Source: Mesonia aquimarina
GTDB taxonomy: Bacteria > Bacteroidota > Bacteroidia > Flavobacteriales > Flavobacteriaceae
Direction: 5' to 3'
DNA: 64,000 nt
NCBI RefSeq assembly: GCF_003667275.1
Contig: NZ_RCNV01000005.1
Span: 62,001-126,000, forward strand
Under the pieces are notes generated by a model. That model saw only the letters and a program-made list of their open reading frames with translations. It ran no database searches and was not told where the DNA came from. Positions 9,066 through 18,456 of the stretch are shown in pieces; position 1 is the first letter of the stretch, and each line of letters begins with the position of its first letter. Both the position numbers and the translations under genes were made by a program.

Positions 9066-9899
9066 ATGGAAAAAATTGACTCTTATTCAGAAATTGCCAA
9101 TGAGTATTTTGAGAAGTTTTTAGACTTCTTACCCAATCTTATTGCTGCTATTCTTATTCTTATTATAGGATGGTGGGTAGCTAACATTATTGTTCGCTAT
9201 GTAAAAAAGATCTTTGCTAGAAAAGATTATGACAAAGCTTTAGAAGGTTTTGTGACCAACATTATTAGTTGGACCTTAAAAATTTTGGTATTTATAACTG
9301 CTATCACGCAAGTTGGTATAGAAACCACTTCATTTATTGCAATTTTAGGTGCCGCAGGTTTAGCAGTTGGCTTAGCATTACAAGGCTCTTTGGCGAATTT
9401 TGCTGGCGGAGTTTTAATAATTATGCTAAAACCTTTTAGAATTGGAGATTGGATTGAAGCACAAGGAGTTTCAGGAACAGTGAAAGAAATAACGATTTTC
9501 TATACAAAATTAAATACCTTTGGAAATCAGTTAGCGGTTATTCCTAACGGACAAATCTCTAACGATAATGTTATAAACTATACTGTAGAAGGAAAAAGAA
9601 AGGATGCGATAACAATTGGCATATCTTATGATGCAGATATAAAACAAGCTAAAGATATCTTATTAGATATCATGAATGAACAAGAAGGAGTGATGAAAGA
9701 TCCGGCTCCTCAAGTTGTTGTTACTGAATTAGCAGACAATTCAGTAAATTTATCAGCGCGATTCTGGGCCACTAACGAAAATTTCTGGGATTGCCACTGG
9801 TACACTATCGAGAATGCAAAATTACGTTTAGATGAAGCAGGAATAGGTATTCCTTATCCACAACGAGATGTTCATTTTTACGATCATAGTAAAGATTAA
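9066..9899 (+). CDS. Small-conductance mechanosensitive channel (MscS family)
   Basis: Inner-membrane channel of the MscS family that releases solutes on hypo-osmotic shock; 277 residues, matching E. coli MscS (286). Three transmembrane segments are visible at about 23-45, 68-90 and 92-125. The third is the glycine/alanine-rich pore helix GAAGLAVGLALQGSLANF followed by the conserved LKPFRIGDWIE entry to the cytoplasmic beta domain, with VIPNGQISNDNVINY in the middle beta domain and IPYPQRDVHF at the end. The secreted protein gene downstream begins 17 bases later and may share its transcript. Confidence 0.95.
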   Translation: MEKIDSYSEIANEYFEKFLDFLPNLIAAILILIIGWWVANIIVRYVKKIFARKDYDKALEGFVTNIISWTLKILVFITAITQVGIETTSFIAILGAAGLAVGLALQGSLANFAGGVLIIMLKPFRIGDWIEAQGVSGTVKEITIFYTKLNTFGNQLAVIPNGQISNDNVINYTVEGKRKDAITIGISYDADIKQAKDILLDIMNEQEGVMKDPAPQVVVTELADNSVNLSARFWATNENFWDCHWYTIENAKLRLDEAGIGIPYPQRDVHFYDHSKD

Positions 9900-9916
9900 T
9901 AATTAAAACTAAATTT

Positions 9917-10657
9917 ATGAGAAAATGCTTTTTTACAATTTTAATAATCTGTTTGGGAGTTTTTGTGACAGATGCTAAAGCTCAAGTAACCCAAGTCGGA
10001 AACTTACAAGATTTAACTATCTTAAATAAGGTTATCGAGTCTAATAGAGGAATCGAAATAGCCGGACAATTTATCAACACAGAAGATTTAAATGGTAGCC
10101 CTTACTTAAATGAAGACTTTAAATCGGGCTATATTGAAGATCAAGCAAAAGATAAAAAAATAAAGGGCTATTTACGCTATCGTATTTTTGATGATGTTTT
10201 TGAAGTTAAAAACAATCCTAGAAGTGATGAAGCTATGGTATTGAAACGGTCAGAGAAATATGTCATAAATATTGGTACCCGAGAATTTATGTTCCTTCAA
10301 AATTTGCCGATAAGAATAAAAGGAGTTAACAATGGGTATGTAGAAGTCTTAGTTAAGGATGACAATGGAGTTTCTCTCTACAAAAGAATTACTCAGGATT
10401 ATTCTCCCGCTAAAAAAGCTAGAAGTACTTATTCAAGTAGTCAAAAAGCTAAATTAGATAACAACATACATTACTTTATTAGTAGCAATGGCAATATGGA
10501 AGTTATAGAAGCTCATAAAAGAAAAGCAGCTGATGCTTTCGCTAATAATAATGAAGTACTAGAAGATTATATTAAAGAGAATGGACTAAAGTTCAGAGGA
10601 GAAGAAGATGAACAAAAAGATCTAATTCAATTAGTTAATTATTACAACACTTTATAA
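9917..10657 (+). CDS. Secreted protein of unknown function
   Basis: Not recognised. The 246-residue product has a clear signal peptide (about residues 1-23, ending DAKAQ) and no further membrane segment, so it is expected in the periplasm or exported. The mature part is mixed and hydrophilic, with a stretch rich in Lys/Ser around 165-185 (KKARSTYSSSQKAKLDNN). It has no cysteine pair in the mature part and no catalytic motif that I can identify. It follows mscS by 17 bases on the same strand, suggesting joint transcription, and its stop abuts that of tsaB on the other strand with no gap. No function is assigned. Confidence 0.75.
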   Translation: MRKCFFTILIICLGVFVTDAKAQVTQVGNLQDLTILNKVIESNRGIEIAGQFINTEDLNGSPYLNEDFKSGYIEDQAKDKKIKGYLRYRIFDDVFEVKNNPRSDEAMVLKRSEKYVINIGTREFMFLQNLPIRIKGVNNGYVEVLVKDDNGVSLYKRITQDYSPAKKARSTYSSSQKAKLDNNIHYFISSNGNMEVIEAHKRKAADAFANNNEVLEDYIKENGLKFRGEEDEQKDLIQLVNYYNTL

Positions 10658-11335
10658 TTAAACCTTCTTTTTAGTAACAATAAAATCTTTTAAATAATAA
10701 GGTTCAAAATAAGCGACATCTTCTGTGTCGCTTATTTTGTATTTATTAAAAGCCAAACTAACCATTTCTCTTGCAGAAGGATTTGCTTCCGTAAAACTAA
10801 TCGTTGAATTTTCACCTAATAATCCAGCAAACTTCTGAACAGCATTCCCCACGCAATAGATATTTTCCTTCGCTGTAAATAATTCTTCAAAAGAATCTTT
10901 TTCTAAAATTGTGGCTTCCGTATTTAACAATTGCTGATTATCTTCATCAAAAACGGCTGTATATGCTTCCATTCTTCGTGCATCTAACATGGCTATGATT
11001 GCACTGTTCTTTTCTGCTTTTACTTTTTTAGCAAGGGATTGCAATGTTGCGACAGAAATTAATGGAATTGCCAAGGAAAATGCCAATCCTTTAGCGGTAG
11101 AAACACCAATACGCAAACCGGTATAAGATCCGGGACCCTTGCTTACAGCAATTGCATCTAACTGATCTATAGTTAAACCACACTCCGTTAATAATTCATT
11201 GATAAATACGTGTAGTTTTTCTGCGTGAGAATATCCTGAAGAATCGTATTCTTTTAAACCGAGTAACAAACCACTTTTGCTAATAGCAACCGAACAATTG
11301 GTTGTGGTTGTTTCAATACAAAGTATTACTGCCAA
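10658..11335 (-). CDS. tsaB: tRNA threonylcarbamoyladenosine biosynthesis protein TsaB
   Basis: Cytoplasmic partner of TsaD in t6A37 modification of ANN-decoding tRNAs. The 225-residue length is normal for TsaB/YeaZ. The N-terminal ASKHA-fold strand CIETTTTNCSVAI and the strongly conserved SKGPGSYTGLRIGVSTAKGLA are both present. TsaB lacks catalytic activity itself and acts as a scaffold for TsaD, TsaE and TsaC. It is the last gene of the preceding export operon on this strand, starting 3 bases after the HlyD-type adaptor stop; a functional link is unlikely. Confidence 0.95.
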   Translation of the reverse strand: MAVILCIETTTTNCSVAISKSGLLLGLKEYDSSGYSHAEKLHVFINELLTECGLTIDQLDAIAVSKGPGSYTGLRIGVSTAKGLAFSLAIPLISVATLQSLAKKVKAEKNSAIIAMLDARRMEAYTAVFDEDNQQLLNTEATILEKDSFEELFTAKENIYCVGNAVQKFAGLLGENSTISFTEANPSAREMVSLAFNKYKISDTEDVAYFEPYYLKDFIVTKKKV

Positions 11336-11338
11336 ATC

Positions 11339-12604
11339 TTATTTTTTTTGTGCATTTTTTTCTTCCACTTTATCTCCGGAATCTAATAATTTAGTCACCG
11401 TATTGTATGGCCCGGTTATCACCTTGTCACCTTCTGAAAGCCCTTTTGTGATCTCTATATTACTATCATCTTGAATTCCTGTTTCTACAACTTGTAATGT
11501 TGCTTGATCACCATTTTTCAAGAATACGCATTCAAATGTTTTTTCTGAATCTATATTACTTTTAGACTGTCTGGTTTTAGCACTAGTAGTATCACTTTTT
11601 ATCACGATCGCGCTTATAGGAACCGCTATTATATTGCTGCGTTTATTTGTAATAATATCAACCGTGGCTGTCATTCCCGGTCTAAATGGAGAGTAGCTTT
11701 CTGGTTTTCCTTCGGTTAAATCTTGATAGGATTTCTTTAAAATTCTAATTTTAACTTTAAAATTAGTTACCTGATCTGCTGTTAAATCTTCGTTAGCTGA
11801 ATTAGATATGGAAGTAACCAAACCTTCAAACTTTTTCCCTAAATAAGCATCCACCTCAACTACAGCAGAATCTCCAATATTTAATTTAACAATATCATTT
11901 TCATTTACATCTACCTCAACTTCCATTTCGGCTAAATTAGCAACACGCAAAATTTCAGTTCCTGCCATTTGTTGCGTACCTACTACTCGCTCTCCCAACT
12001 CCGCATCTAACCTAGATATAGTTCCGCTCATAGGAGCATAAATTGTAGTCCGTTGTAAGTTGTCTTGTGCTTCGGTAACTGAAGCACGAGCACTTTGTAC
12101 ATTGTAATATGCAGATTTTTTAGCAGCTTGAGCAACCTCATAATCAGATACAATTGCATCCCACTCTGACTTAGAAATCACCCCTTTTTCAAATAAAGTT
12201 TTGTTTCGCTCGTAATTAGCTTTTGCTTGCCTTAAACTTGCTTCACTTTGAGCTAAAGCGGCTTTTATATTTTCTAAACTGGCTTGCGATCTATTGACAC
12301 TTGATTGATATAAATCTGGATTAATTTTTACTAATAAATCTCCTTTTGCTACTTGCTGCCCCTCTTTCACCGGAAGTTCTATAATTTCTCCTGAAACTTC
12401 TGAAGATAATTTGACTTCTACTTCTGGTTGAATTTTACCCGTTGCAGCAACCGTTTCAGTAATATCAGCTTTCGTTATTTCTTGAACTTCAACCTGTTTG
12501 AAATTTCCGGTTTTCCCAAACCAGCCCGATTTTTTACCTACAACAAGTAGAATTAATGCAACAACTACAATGCTGATAATAATTATAATACTCTTTTTTT
12601 TCAT
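11339..12604 (-). CDS. HlyD/MacA-type periplasmic adaptor subunit
   Basis: Membrane-fusion protein that connects an inner-membrane exporter to a TolC channel; 421 residues. A single N-terminal membrane anchor (residues 4-24) is followed by the lipoyl-like half GEIIELPVKEGQQVAKGDLLVKI, a long alpha hairpin (about 95-185), the second lipoyl half TTIYAPMSGTISRLDAELGE, then beta-barrel and membrane-proximal domains. It lies between tolC (3 bases upstream) and tsaB. It is the second adaptor of the operon and is longer than the first; both have MacA-like architecture. The exported substrate cannot be deduced. Confidence 0.92.
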   Translation of the reverse strand: MKKKSIIIIISIVVVALILLVVGKKSGWFGKTGNFKQVEVQEITKADITETVAATGKIQPEVEVKLSSEVSGEIIELPVKEGQQVAKGDLLVKINPDLYQSSVNRSQASLENIKAALAQSEASLRQAKANYERNKTLFEKGVISKSEWDAIVSDYEVAQAAKKSAYYNVQSARASVTEAQDNLQRTTIYAPMSGTISRLDAELGERVVGTQQMAGTEILRVANLAEMEVEVDVNENDIVKLNIGDSAVVEVDAYLGKKFEGLVTSISNSANEDLTADQVTNFKVKIRILKKSYQDLTEGKPESYSPFRPGMTATVDIITNKRSNIIAVPISAIVIKSDTTSAKTRQSKSNIDSEKTFECVFLKNGDQATLQVVETGIQDDSNIEITKGLSEGDKVITGPYNTVTKLLDSGDKVEEKNAQKK

Positions 12605-12607
12605 AGC

Positions 12608-13942
12608 TTATAGCTTTATTTCTTCAGGATCAATTCCAAAATAGAGTTCTAGAACTTTTAATTTAAAAATATAATCGTATTTGGTTTGATTGACATTTAT
12701 TTTTGCGTTGTCATAACGTTGTTTAGATTGGCTATAATCAAATGCATTGGTTAAGCCGACATCATATCTTTCTGTTGCATATTCAAATGCTAATTCTTGA
12801 GATTCTAGCGCCTTTAAAGAAGCATCATAAGCTTTCGCTGCTCCTTTTGCATCTACATAAGCCTGATACACATTAGATTCTAAATCTAGTTTTGCTTGTT
12901 CTAGTTGATACTCTGTACGCTCTAAATTTATTTTATTTCGTTGAACATTTGTTCTTGTTGACAACCCATTAAAAATAGGAATATCTAGACGAATTCCATA
13001 ACTCAAACCATCATTCTGCCATAATTGCTCATTAAAATTTCTATCTAAAAAATCATTATTTGCAAATCGAGTGTTGTAATTAAAAAAAGCGGAAAGTCTT
13101 GGATAGTATCCTCCTCTAGCAATTTGCACATCTTTTTGAGCCAACTCAACATTCTTCTCTGCAATTTTAACTTCCGGCCTACTTGCTTCAGCACTATCTA
13201 TAAGTGTTTGTGGAGTAAGCTCTACAATTTCTGTAGAAATAATCTCATAGCCTTCATCAACAATCTGAAATGATTGGTAATCTTTAATTAATAATAACTG
13301 CGCTAAACTAATCAATGAAATTTTAACATCATTTTGCGCCTTAACAATTTGCTGTTGTTCATTAGCATTTGTTGCTTTTATTTCTAATAAATCTCCCTGG
13401 GGTAAAGTTCCTGCATCTACAAGATCTTGGGTTCTTTGTAATTGATCTTGAGTAACTAAATTTTGTGACTTTATAGCGTCGAGGTTTGCCTTATTCAACA
13501 AAACTTGCAAATAAGAGTTTGCCACTGCCAAAGCTATATCACTCTCCATTTGTTCTAATTGATATTGAGTTGCTAATCGAGATAGTTTTGCTCTTTGTAA
13601 TTGACGAATATTTTGAAGCCCATCAAAAAGGGTCAAACTAGAACTTATACCTGTTGTAAAGGATGAAAAAGTTTCGTTTTCAAACTGGTTAGTGGTTGGG
13701 TTTATACTCGCTCCTGTATTTGTGCTATAGGATGCAGAACCATTTAAAGTAGGAATTAAATTACCAATAGCATCCGTTTTATTTAACTTAGAGGCTTCTA
13801 AATCTAATTCTGATTGTTTTATAGAAATATTATTTTCTAAAGCATATTCTACACATTCTTGTAAAGTCCATTTTTTTTCTTCCTGAGCTTGTACTGAAAA
13901 AAGTATACTAAAAAATATGCTTATTATGGCTATTTTTTTCAT
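12608..13942 (-). CDS. TolC-family outer-membrane channel
   Basis: Outer-membrane factor for tripartite export, 444 residues. A signal peptide (1-19, ending VQAQ) is followed by WTLQECVEYALENNISIKQSELD, the usual first helix of the family, and by the two repeated helix-strand halves, each with long amphipathic coiled-coil helices (for example residues 105-200 and 310-410). Strand segments such as YYPRLSAFFNYNT are visible. It sits between two adaptor genes in the same operon, 50 bases after the first and 3 bases before the second, so the channel is probably shared by both adaptors. Confidence 0.94.
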   Translation of the reverse strand: MKKIAIISIFFSILFSVQAQEEKKWTLQECVEYALENNISIKQSELDLEASKLNKTDAIGNLIPTLNGSASYSTNTGASINPTTNQFENETFSSFTTGISSSLTLFDGLQNIRQLQRAKLSRLATQYQLEQMESDIALAVANSYLQVLLNKANLDAIKSQNLVTQDQLQRTQDLVDAGTLPQGDLLEIKATNANEQQQIVKAQNDVKISLISLAQLLLIKDYQSFQIVDEGYEIISTEIVELTPQTLIDSAEASRPEVKIAEKNVELAQKDVQIARGGYYPRLSAFFNYNTRFANNDFLDRNFNEQLWQNDGLSYGIRLDIPIFNGLSTRTNVQRNKINLERTEYQLEQAKLDLESNVYQAYVDAKGAAKAYDASLKALESQELAFEYATERYDVGLTNAFDYSQSKQRYDNAKINVNQTKYDYIFKLKVLELYFGIDPEEIKL

Positions 13943-13992
13943 TTGTTATTTGCTTTCTAATAAATTAGTCTATTATCTTTTAATTTGTTACA

Positions 13993-15111
13993 CTAGCCTT
14001 TATTAAAACCACCTGTAGGCTTTACGGGATTCCATATTTTAATTTCATCTTCTTTTGATACGCCACTCTTTACTTCTACAAAAATACCATCGCTGATTCC
14101 TAATTCTACATCTTGACGCTTAAATTCTTGATCTCCAATTTTCACTTCCACATAAGGCTCTTTGGTCTTATTGTCGAATTGAAGAAGGGCTTCCTTGATA
14201 GCCAAAACATCTTCAGCTTTTGCTAAAATAATAGACGCATTAGCACTTAATCCCGCTCTAATAAAAGTGGTATCTTGTTTAGACAAAGTTCCCTCAATTT
14301 CAAACTGAATTGCGCCATTTTCATCAATTCCTTTAGGAGCTATATAATCTAAAACGGCATCAAATTTTTTATTTTCAATAGCGCCTACGGTAATCTCTAA
14401 AGGCAAGCCTTCTTTTATTTTCCCTACTTCAGACTCATCTACTTTCCCTTCAAAAATCATTTTATCTACATTTGCTAAGGTAGCAATTGTAGTTCCTTCG
14501 TTAAAATTATTCGCTTCAATAACCTGATTTCCTTCTTTTACAGGAACTTCTAATACCATCCCTGATATGGTAGATCTAATTTGTGTATTGGCAGCACTTC
14601 CTAAACCTTTTGATGTTCCTGTTTTAATAATTTCGTAGGTTTGTTTAGCAGCATCATAGGTTTGTTGAGCTTGTTGATAAGTAACTTGTGCCTGATCAAA
14701 TTCATTAGCTGAAATCACCCCTTTATCATACAATTCTTTCTGGCGATTATACATTCTAGTTTGATTGTCTAAGGCTATTTTTGCTGAAGTAATTTGATTT
14801 TTACTACTTGCTAAACTCGAAACATCAGGAACTACTTTCAGCTGCGCTATTAAATCGTTCGCTTTTATGGTATCTCCTGCTTTAATGTAGATTTTATCTA
14901 TAATTCCTGAAATATTAGGCTTAATTAAAATCTCTTCTTTGGGCACAATACTTCCTGTAGCCACAGTTTCTTTAATAATTGTTTTTAGGCTTGCCTGTTC
15001 TGTTTTGTAAACCACCGGACTCTCATTATTCTTTTGATATAAATAATACAAGGAGCCGCCAAAAGCAACGACAATAAGAATTAAAACGATAATGGTTAAT
15101 GCTCTTTTCAT
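13993..15111 (-). CDS. HlyD/MacA-type periplasmic adaptor subunit (first copy)
   Basis: Membrane-fusion protein of 372 residues. One N-terminal anchor (about 5-25) precedes a MacA-like arrangement: lipoyl half at about 60-90 (SGIIDKIYIKAGDTIKANDLI), a coiled-coil hairpin at about 95-165, the second lipoyl half TISGMVLEVPVKEGNQV, and beta-barrel plus proximal domains to the end (IWNPVKPTGGF). It follows the second permease gene by 25 bases and precedes tolC. It is clearly distinct in sequence from the second adaptor of the operon, so the pair is more likely a functional diversification than a recent duplication. Confidence 0.92.
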   Translation of the reverse strand: MKRALTIIVLILIVVAFGGSLYYLYQKNNESPVVYKTEQASLKTIIKETVATGSIVPKEEILIKPNISGIIDKIYIKAGDTIKANDLIAQLKVVPDVSSLASSKNQITSAKIALDNQTRMYNRQKELYDKGVISANEFDQAQVTYQQAQQTYDAAKQTYEIIKTGTSKGLGSAANTQIRSTISGMVLEVPVKEGNQVIEANNFNEGTTIATLANVDKMIFEGKVDESEVGKIKEGLPLEITVGAIENKKFDAVLDYIAPKGIDENGAIQFEIEGTLSKQDTTFIRAGLSANASIILAKAEDVLAIKEALLQFDNKTKEPYVEVKIGDQEFKRQDVELGISDGIFVEVKSGVSKEDEIKIWNPVKPTGGFNKG

Positions 15112-15136
15112 TATTTTTAGATTGATTATTTTTTAA

Positions 15137-16402
15137 TTATTCTGTACGTAATGCATCTACAGGTTTAATTTTAATTGCATTTTGAGCTGGAATAAATCCG
15201 GCCAATAAACCTGAAATTATTAATATTATTAATGCTATTATTACCACACCTAAATCTACACTAGGGTTTATAAACATCATTTCTGAAGCATTACTTTTAT
15301 CGAGAAAAGAATTTACTATTGCTAGAACTCCCGTTGCTGCGATAATCCCAGTCATTCCTGAAATTAAAGTTAAAAAAATTGCCTCTAATAAAATTTGCCC
15401 TCTAATAGACCACGGTGTAGCACCAAGCGCTCTTCTTACACCTATTTCGTTGGTGCGTTCCTTTACAACAATTAGCATAATATTACTGATCCCAATTACT
15501 CCCGATAATAAAATTAAAATGCCCACAAAGTAAGCGATTCCCTTAAGTGCTATAAACAATCCGTTTATTTTATTAAACTCCTGGAATAAATCAAAATTTC
15601 CGATAGCACGAGTGTCTTCGGGATGAATATTATGTCTTTTTTTTATAACATCAAAAACATCGGACTTTAATGCTGTAATTGAATGTTGACTATCGGCCGT
15701 AATTGCCATCCAACCAACTAAATCTCCTTGATTAAAAGCTTGCGAAAAAGCCGTAAATGGAACATAAATTTCTTTTTGTGCTTCCTCAGCATTTCCTCCT
15801 CCATTCCCTTTTTTCTTATACGTACCAATCACCTGAAAATTAACTCCATTAATTTTAAGATAAGTCCCTAAAACTTCTTCACCACTATCGTACATAGTAG
15901 TTTTTACCGCTTCTCCAATAATTGCCACCTTACGCTTATCATCAATATCGTTATAATTTAAAAAACGTCCGGAAGTTATGTCCATAGGTTGTTGCTGAAT
16001 AATTTCCGGATAATCGCCATATACATTAAATGCTCCTGATTTCAATCCCCGAATAACATTATTGCTTCCGCCAAAACCACCTAATTGATTTCTAGGAGAA
16101 ACAAATTTAAGTCCGCGAACATTATCTTTAATAGCAGTTACATCATCAATTTTAAAATTATAACGACGTCCTTTTGGCAAACCTTTATAAGGTTTAGATG
16201 GTGTTTGCGCCCACATAAACATAGAGTTGGTAGCCATACCACCAAAACCTTGTTTCACCCCATTTTCCAATCCTTTTCCTGCAGCAAGCAAAATAACTAG
16301 AATAAAAATACCCCAAAAAACCCCAAAGGCTGTGAGTATCGTTCTAAACCAATTAGAACTTAGGGATTCTATTATTTCATTCCATTTATCTCTGCTAAAC
16401 AT
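15137..16402 (-). CDS. MacB-type ABC transporter permease (second)
   Basis: Inner-membrane permease of the MacB/LolCDE class, 421 residues. One N-terminal transmembrane helix (about 20-42) is followed by a large periplasmic domain (45-275) and three C-terminal helices (about 285-310, 335-365, 380-405). The conserved cytoplasmic coupling segment IMLIVVKERTNEIGVRRALGA is present. It has no ATPase domain and must use the separate ATPase encoded two genes upstream. One base separates its start from the stop of the first permease. The two permeases are related but not near-identical and probably form a heterodimer, which is an inference. Confidence 0.93.
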   Translation of the reverse strand: MFSRDKWNEIIESLSSNWFRTILTAFGVFWGIFILVILLAAGKGLENGVKQGFGGMATNSMFMWAQTPSKPYKGLPKGRRYNFKIDDVTAIKDNVRGLKFVSPRNQLGGFGGSNNVIRGLKSGAFNVYGDYPEIIQQQPMDITSGRFLNYNDIDDKRKVAIIGEAVKTTMYDSGEEVLGTYLKINGVNFQVIGTYKKKGNGGGNAEEAQKEIYVPFTAFSQAFNQGDLVGWMAITADSQHSITALKSDVFDVIKKRHNIHPEDTRAIGNFDLFQEFNKINGLFIALKGIAYFVGILILLSGVIGISNIMLIVVKERTNEIGVRRALGATPWSIRGQILLEAIFLTLISGMTGIIAATGVLAIVNSFLDKSNASEMMFINPSVDLGVVIIALIILIISGLLAGFIPAQNAIKIKPVDALRTE

Positions 16403-16403
16403 G

Positions 16404-17651
16404 TTATTCGTCTCTTAAAGCGATTATTGGTTTTATTCTCGCTGCACGCCAGGCTGGAAAAAATCCGGCAATAGCTCCTGCTAAAACTAGAATGATTAGC
16501 GTGGTAATAGCTACATTAAAATTAACCGTTGGATTTCTAAGAAATTCTATTTGCACCATTGGACCTACAAACTCTAATAAAATTAAGCCTCCTAATAGCC
16601 CTAAAAAACCGGCTATTGTGGTTACAAAAATAGACTCATGCAACACCATTGTTACTATAGAAAAAGGTTGTGCTCCTAAAGCCTTTCTAATTCCTATTTC
16701 TTTAGTACGCTCTTTTACGATAATAAGCATAATATTACTCACGCCAATTACACCTGCCAAAATTGTTGCAATACCAACGCCCCAGAAAAAAAGCTTAATC
16801 ATATTCATCATATCATAAATACGCTTTGCATTTTCTAAGGAGTTATTAATTGAAATAGCACTTTCATCTGAAGGGGCTACTGTATGCGATCTTTTTAATT
16901 GATCTTTTAATTTTTCTGTGAAGTTTGTTGAAATTGCCAAAGCTTCTTCAAAATTATCTTGTTTTGGAAGTGTAAAAGCTAAACCTTGTAAGTTATTTCC
17001 TGCATTAAACACACGCTGCGAAGTAGAAAGCGGTATAAAAACGCGTGCTTCTTCCCGCTCTCCTCCGGGATCTGAATATACTCCGACTACCTTAAAATTA
17101 ATGCCGGTAATTTCGATGAGCTTCCCGATGGCGTCTTCTTTATTTTTAAAAAGATCTAAAGCAACTTTTTTTCCTATAACTGCTACTTTACTATACTTTT
17201 GATGATCATTATAGTTTAAATAGCGCCCTTTTATCATATCTTCTCCTTCTAAAAATTGATAATCTGGCAACACACCTTCAACTCTATAACTCCCCGATTC
17301 TTTTTTGTAGCTTACTAAACTCCCCCAAATTCTATATAAAGCTGATTTATATTCTAATTCATCTGCAAATTTTTTCTCTGTAAAGCTATAATCATCATTT
17401 TTTAATTGAATTCTCCGTCCGGGATTTAAGCCTTTATACTCTACAGAAGTCCGGCCCGTCCAAACTGAAATACGGTTAGCAGCATCATTTTGAAATTGGT
17501 TTTCTATACCATTTTGCATTCCTTCGCCTACCCCTAATAAAATCACCAAAATAAAAATACCGGAAGCCACAGAAATACCTGTCAAAATAGTCCTCAACAA
17601 GTTTTTTCTAATGGTCTCAAATATTTCTTCCCAGCGTTCTAAACTAAACAT
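16404..17651 (-). CDS. MacB-type ABC transporter permease (first)
   Basis: Inner-membrane permease, 415 residues, with the same layout as the following gene: N-terminal helix (about 20-42), a periplasmic domain of about 230 residues, and three C-terminal helices. The coupling motif IMLIIVKERTKEIGIRKALGA is diagnostic for MacB-type mechanotransmission ABC systems. The start codon overlaps the ATPase gene by 8 bases, indicating translational coupling. Substrate is unknown; in this class it may be a toxin, a lipoprotein or an antimicrobial compound. Confidence 0.93.
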   Translation of the reverse strand: MFSLERWEEIFETIRKNLLRTILTGISVASGIFILVILLGVGEGMQNGIENQFQNDAANRISVWTGRTSVEYKGLNPGRRIQLKNDDYSFTEKKFADELEYKSALYRIWGSLVSYKKESGSYRVEGVLPDYQFLEGEDMIKGRYLNYNDHQKYSKVAVIGKKVALDLFKNKEDAIGKLIEITGINFKVVGVYSDPGGEREEARVFIPLSTSQRVFNAGNNLQGLAFTLPKQDNFEEALAISTNFTEKLKDQLKRSHTVAPSDESAISINNSLENAKRIYDMMNMIKLFFWGVGIATILAGVIGVSNIMLIIVKERTKEIGIRKALGAQPFSIVTMVLHESIFVTTIAGFLGLLGGLILLEFVGPMVQIEFLRNPTVNFNVAITTLIILVLAGAIAGFFPAWRAARIKPIIALRDE

Positions 17652-18345
17652 TCGCTTTGGCTCTAACTTGATTTACAAAAGAATCATCTATTATAACACC
17701 GTCTTTTAGATTGACGATACGCTTCGTCATATGTGCTATATCTTCTTCGTGCGTAACAACGAGAATTGTTTTCCCTTCATCATTAATTCCTTGAATTAAA
17801 TCCATTACCTCATAAGAAGTTTTAGTATCTAAAGCTCCTGTAGGCTCATCGGCCAAAAGAACTTTTGGATCACTAGCCAAAGCACGCGCAATCGCCACAC
17901 GCTGTTTTTGTCCTCCGGAAAGCTCATTCGGTAAATGACTAGCCCAATCTGCTAAACCTACTTTTTCTAAATAGGCCATAGATCGTTCTACGCGTTCTTT
18001 TCTTTTCATCCCTTGATAATACAAGGGCATTCCTACATTATCTAGCGCAGATTTGTAACCAATCAGATTAAAAGATTGAAAAATAAAACCTAAAAATTTA
18101 TTACGATACTGCGCGGCAATTTTTTCGTTAAGATTTTTGATAGGAACATTATCTAAGGTATATGAACCGGCGTCGGCTTCATCGAGCATTCCTAAAATAT
18201 TTAACAAAGTAGATTTTCCAGAGCCTGAAGAACCCATGATTGAAACCAGCTCGCCTTCTTTGACATTAAAATTGATGCCTTTTAATACGTGAAGTGAAGT
18301 TGCTCCGGTTTGATAGGACTTATGCAAGTCTTTTATTTCAATCAT
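17644..18345 (-). CDS. ABC transporter ATP-binding protein (MacB/LolD type)
   Basis: Cytoplasmic ATPase of 233 residues, the usual size for a free-standing LolD/MacB-type nucleotide-binding domain. The Walker A motif GSSGSGKST is at 38-46, the ABC signature is [15 protein letters not shown], the Walker B is [13 protein letters not shown], and the switch histidine is in VVTHEEDIA. It is the first gene of the operon that continues through two permeases, two adaptors and TolC. The leader contains TACTTTTC on this strand, one mismatch from the -7 consensus, a weak promoter candidate. Confidence 0.96.
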   Translation of the reverse strand: MIEIKDLHKSYQTGATSLHVLKGINFNVKEGELVSIMGSSGSGKSTLLNILGMLDEADAGSYTLDNVPIKNLNEKIAAQYRNKFLGFIFQSFNLIGYKSALDNVGMPLYYQGMKRKERVERSMAYLEKVGLADWASHLPNELSGGQKQRVAIARALASDPKVLLADEPTGALDTKTSYEVMDLIQGINDEGKTILVVTHEEDIAHMTKRIVNLKDGVIIDDSFVNQVRAKANV

Positions 18346-18456
18346 ATTATCTTAGACTTAAAAATTAAAGAATATGGTGATGTATTAATATGACTGTTGA
18401 AAAGTAAAATCGTTACATTAAATTCTGAGTTTTTTCCTTGAATTTACTGTTTTGTT

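Noticed and set aside
10658-11335. tsaB as part of a toxin/export system with the upstream ABC operon
   Set aside because: The association is close (3 bases) but TsaB is a housekeeping tRNA modification factor; co-location is most simply operon hitchhiking.
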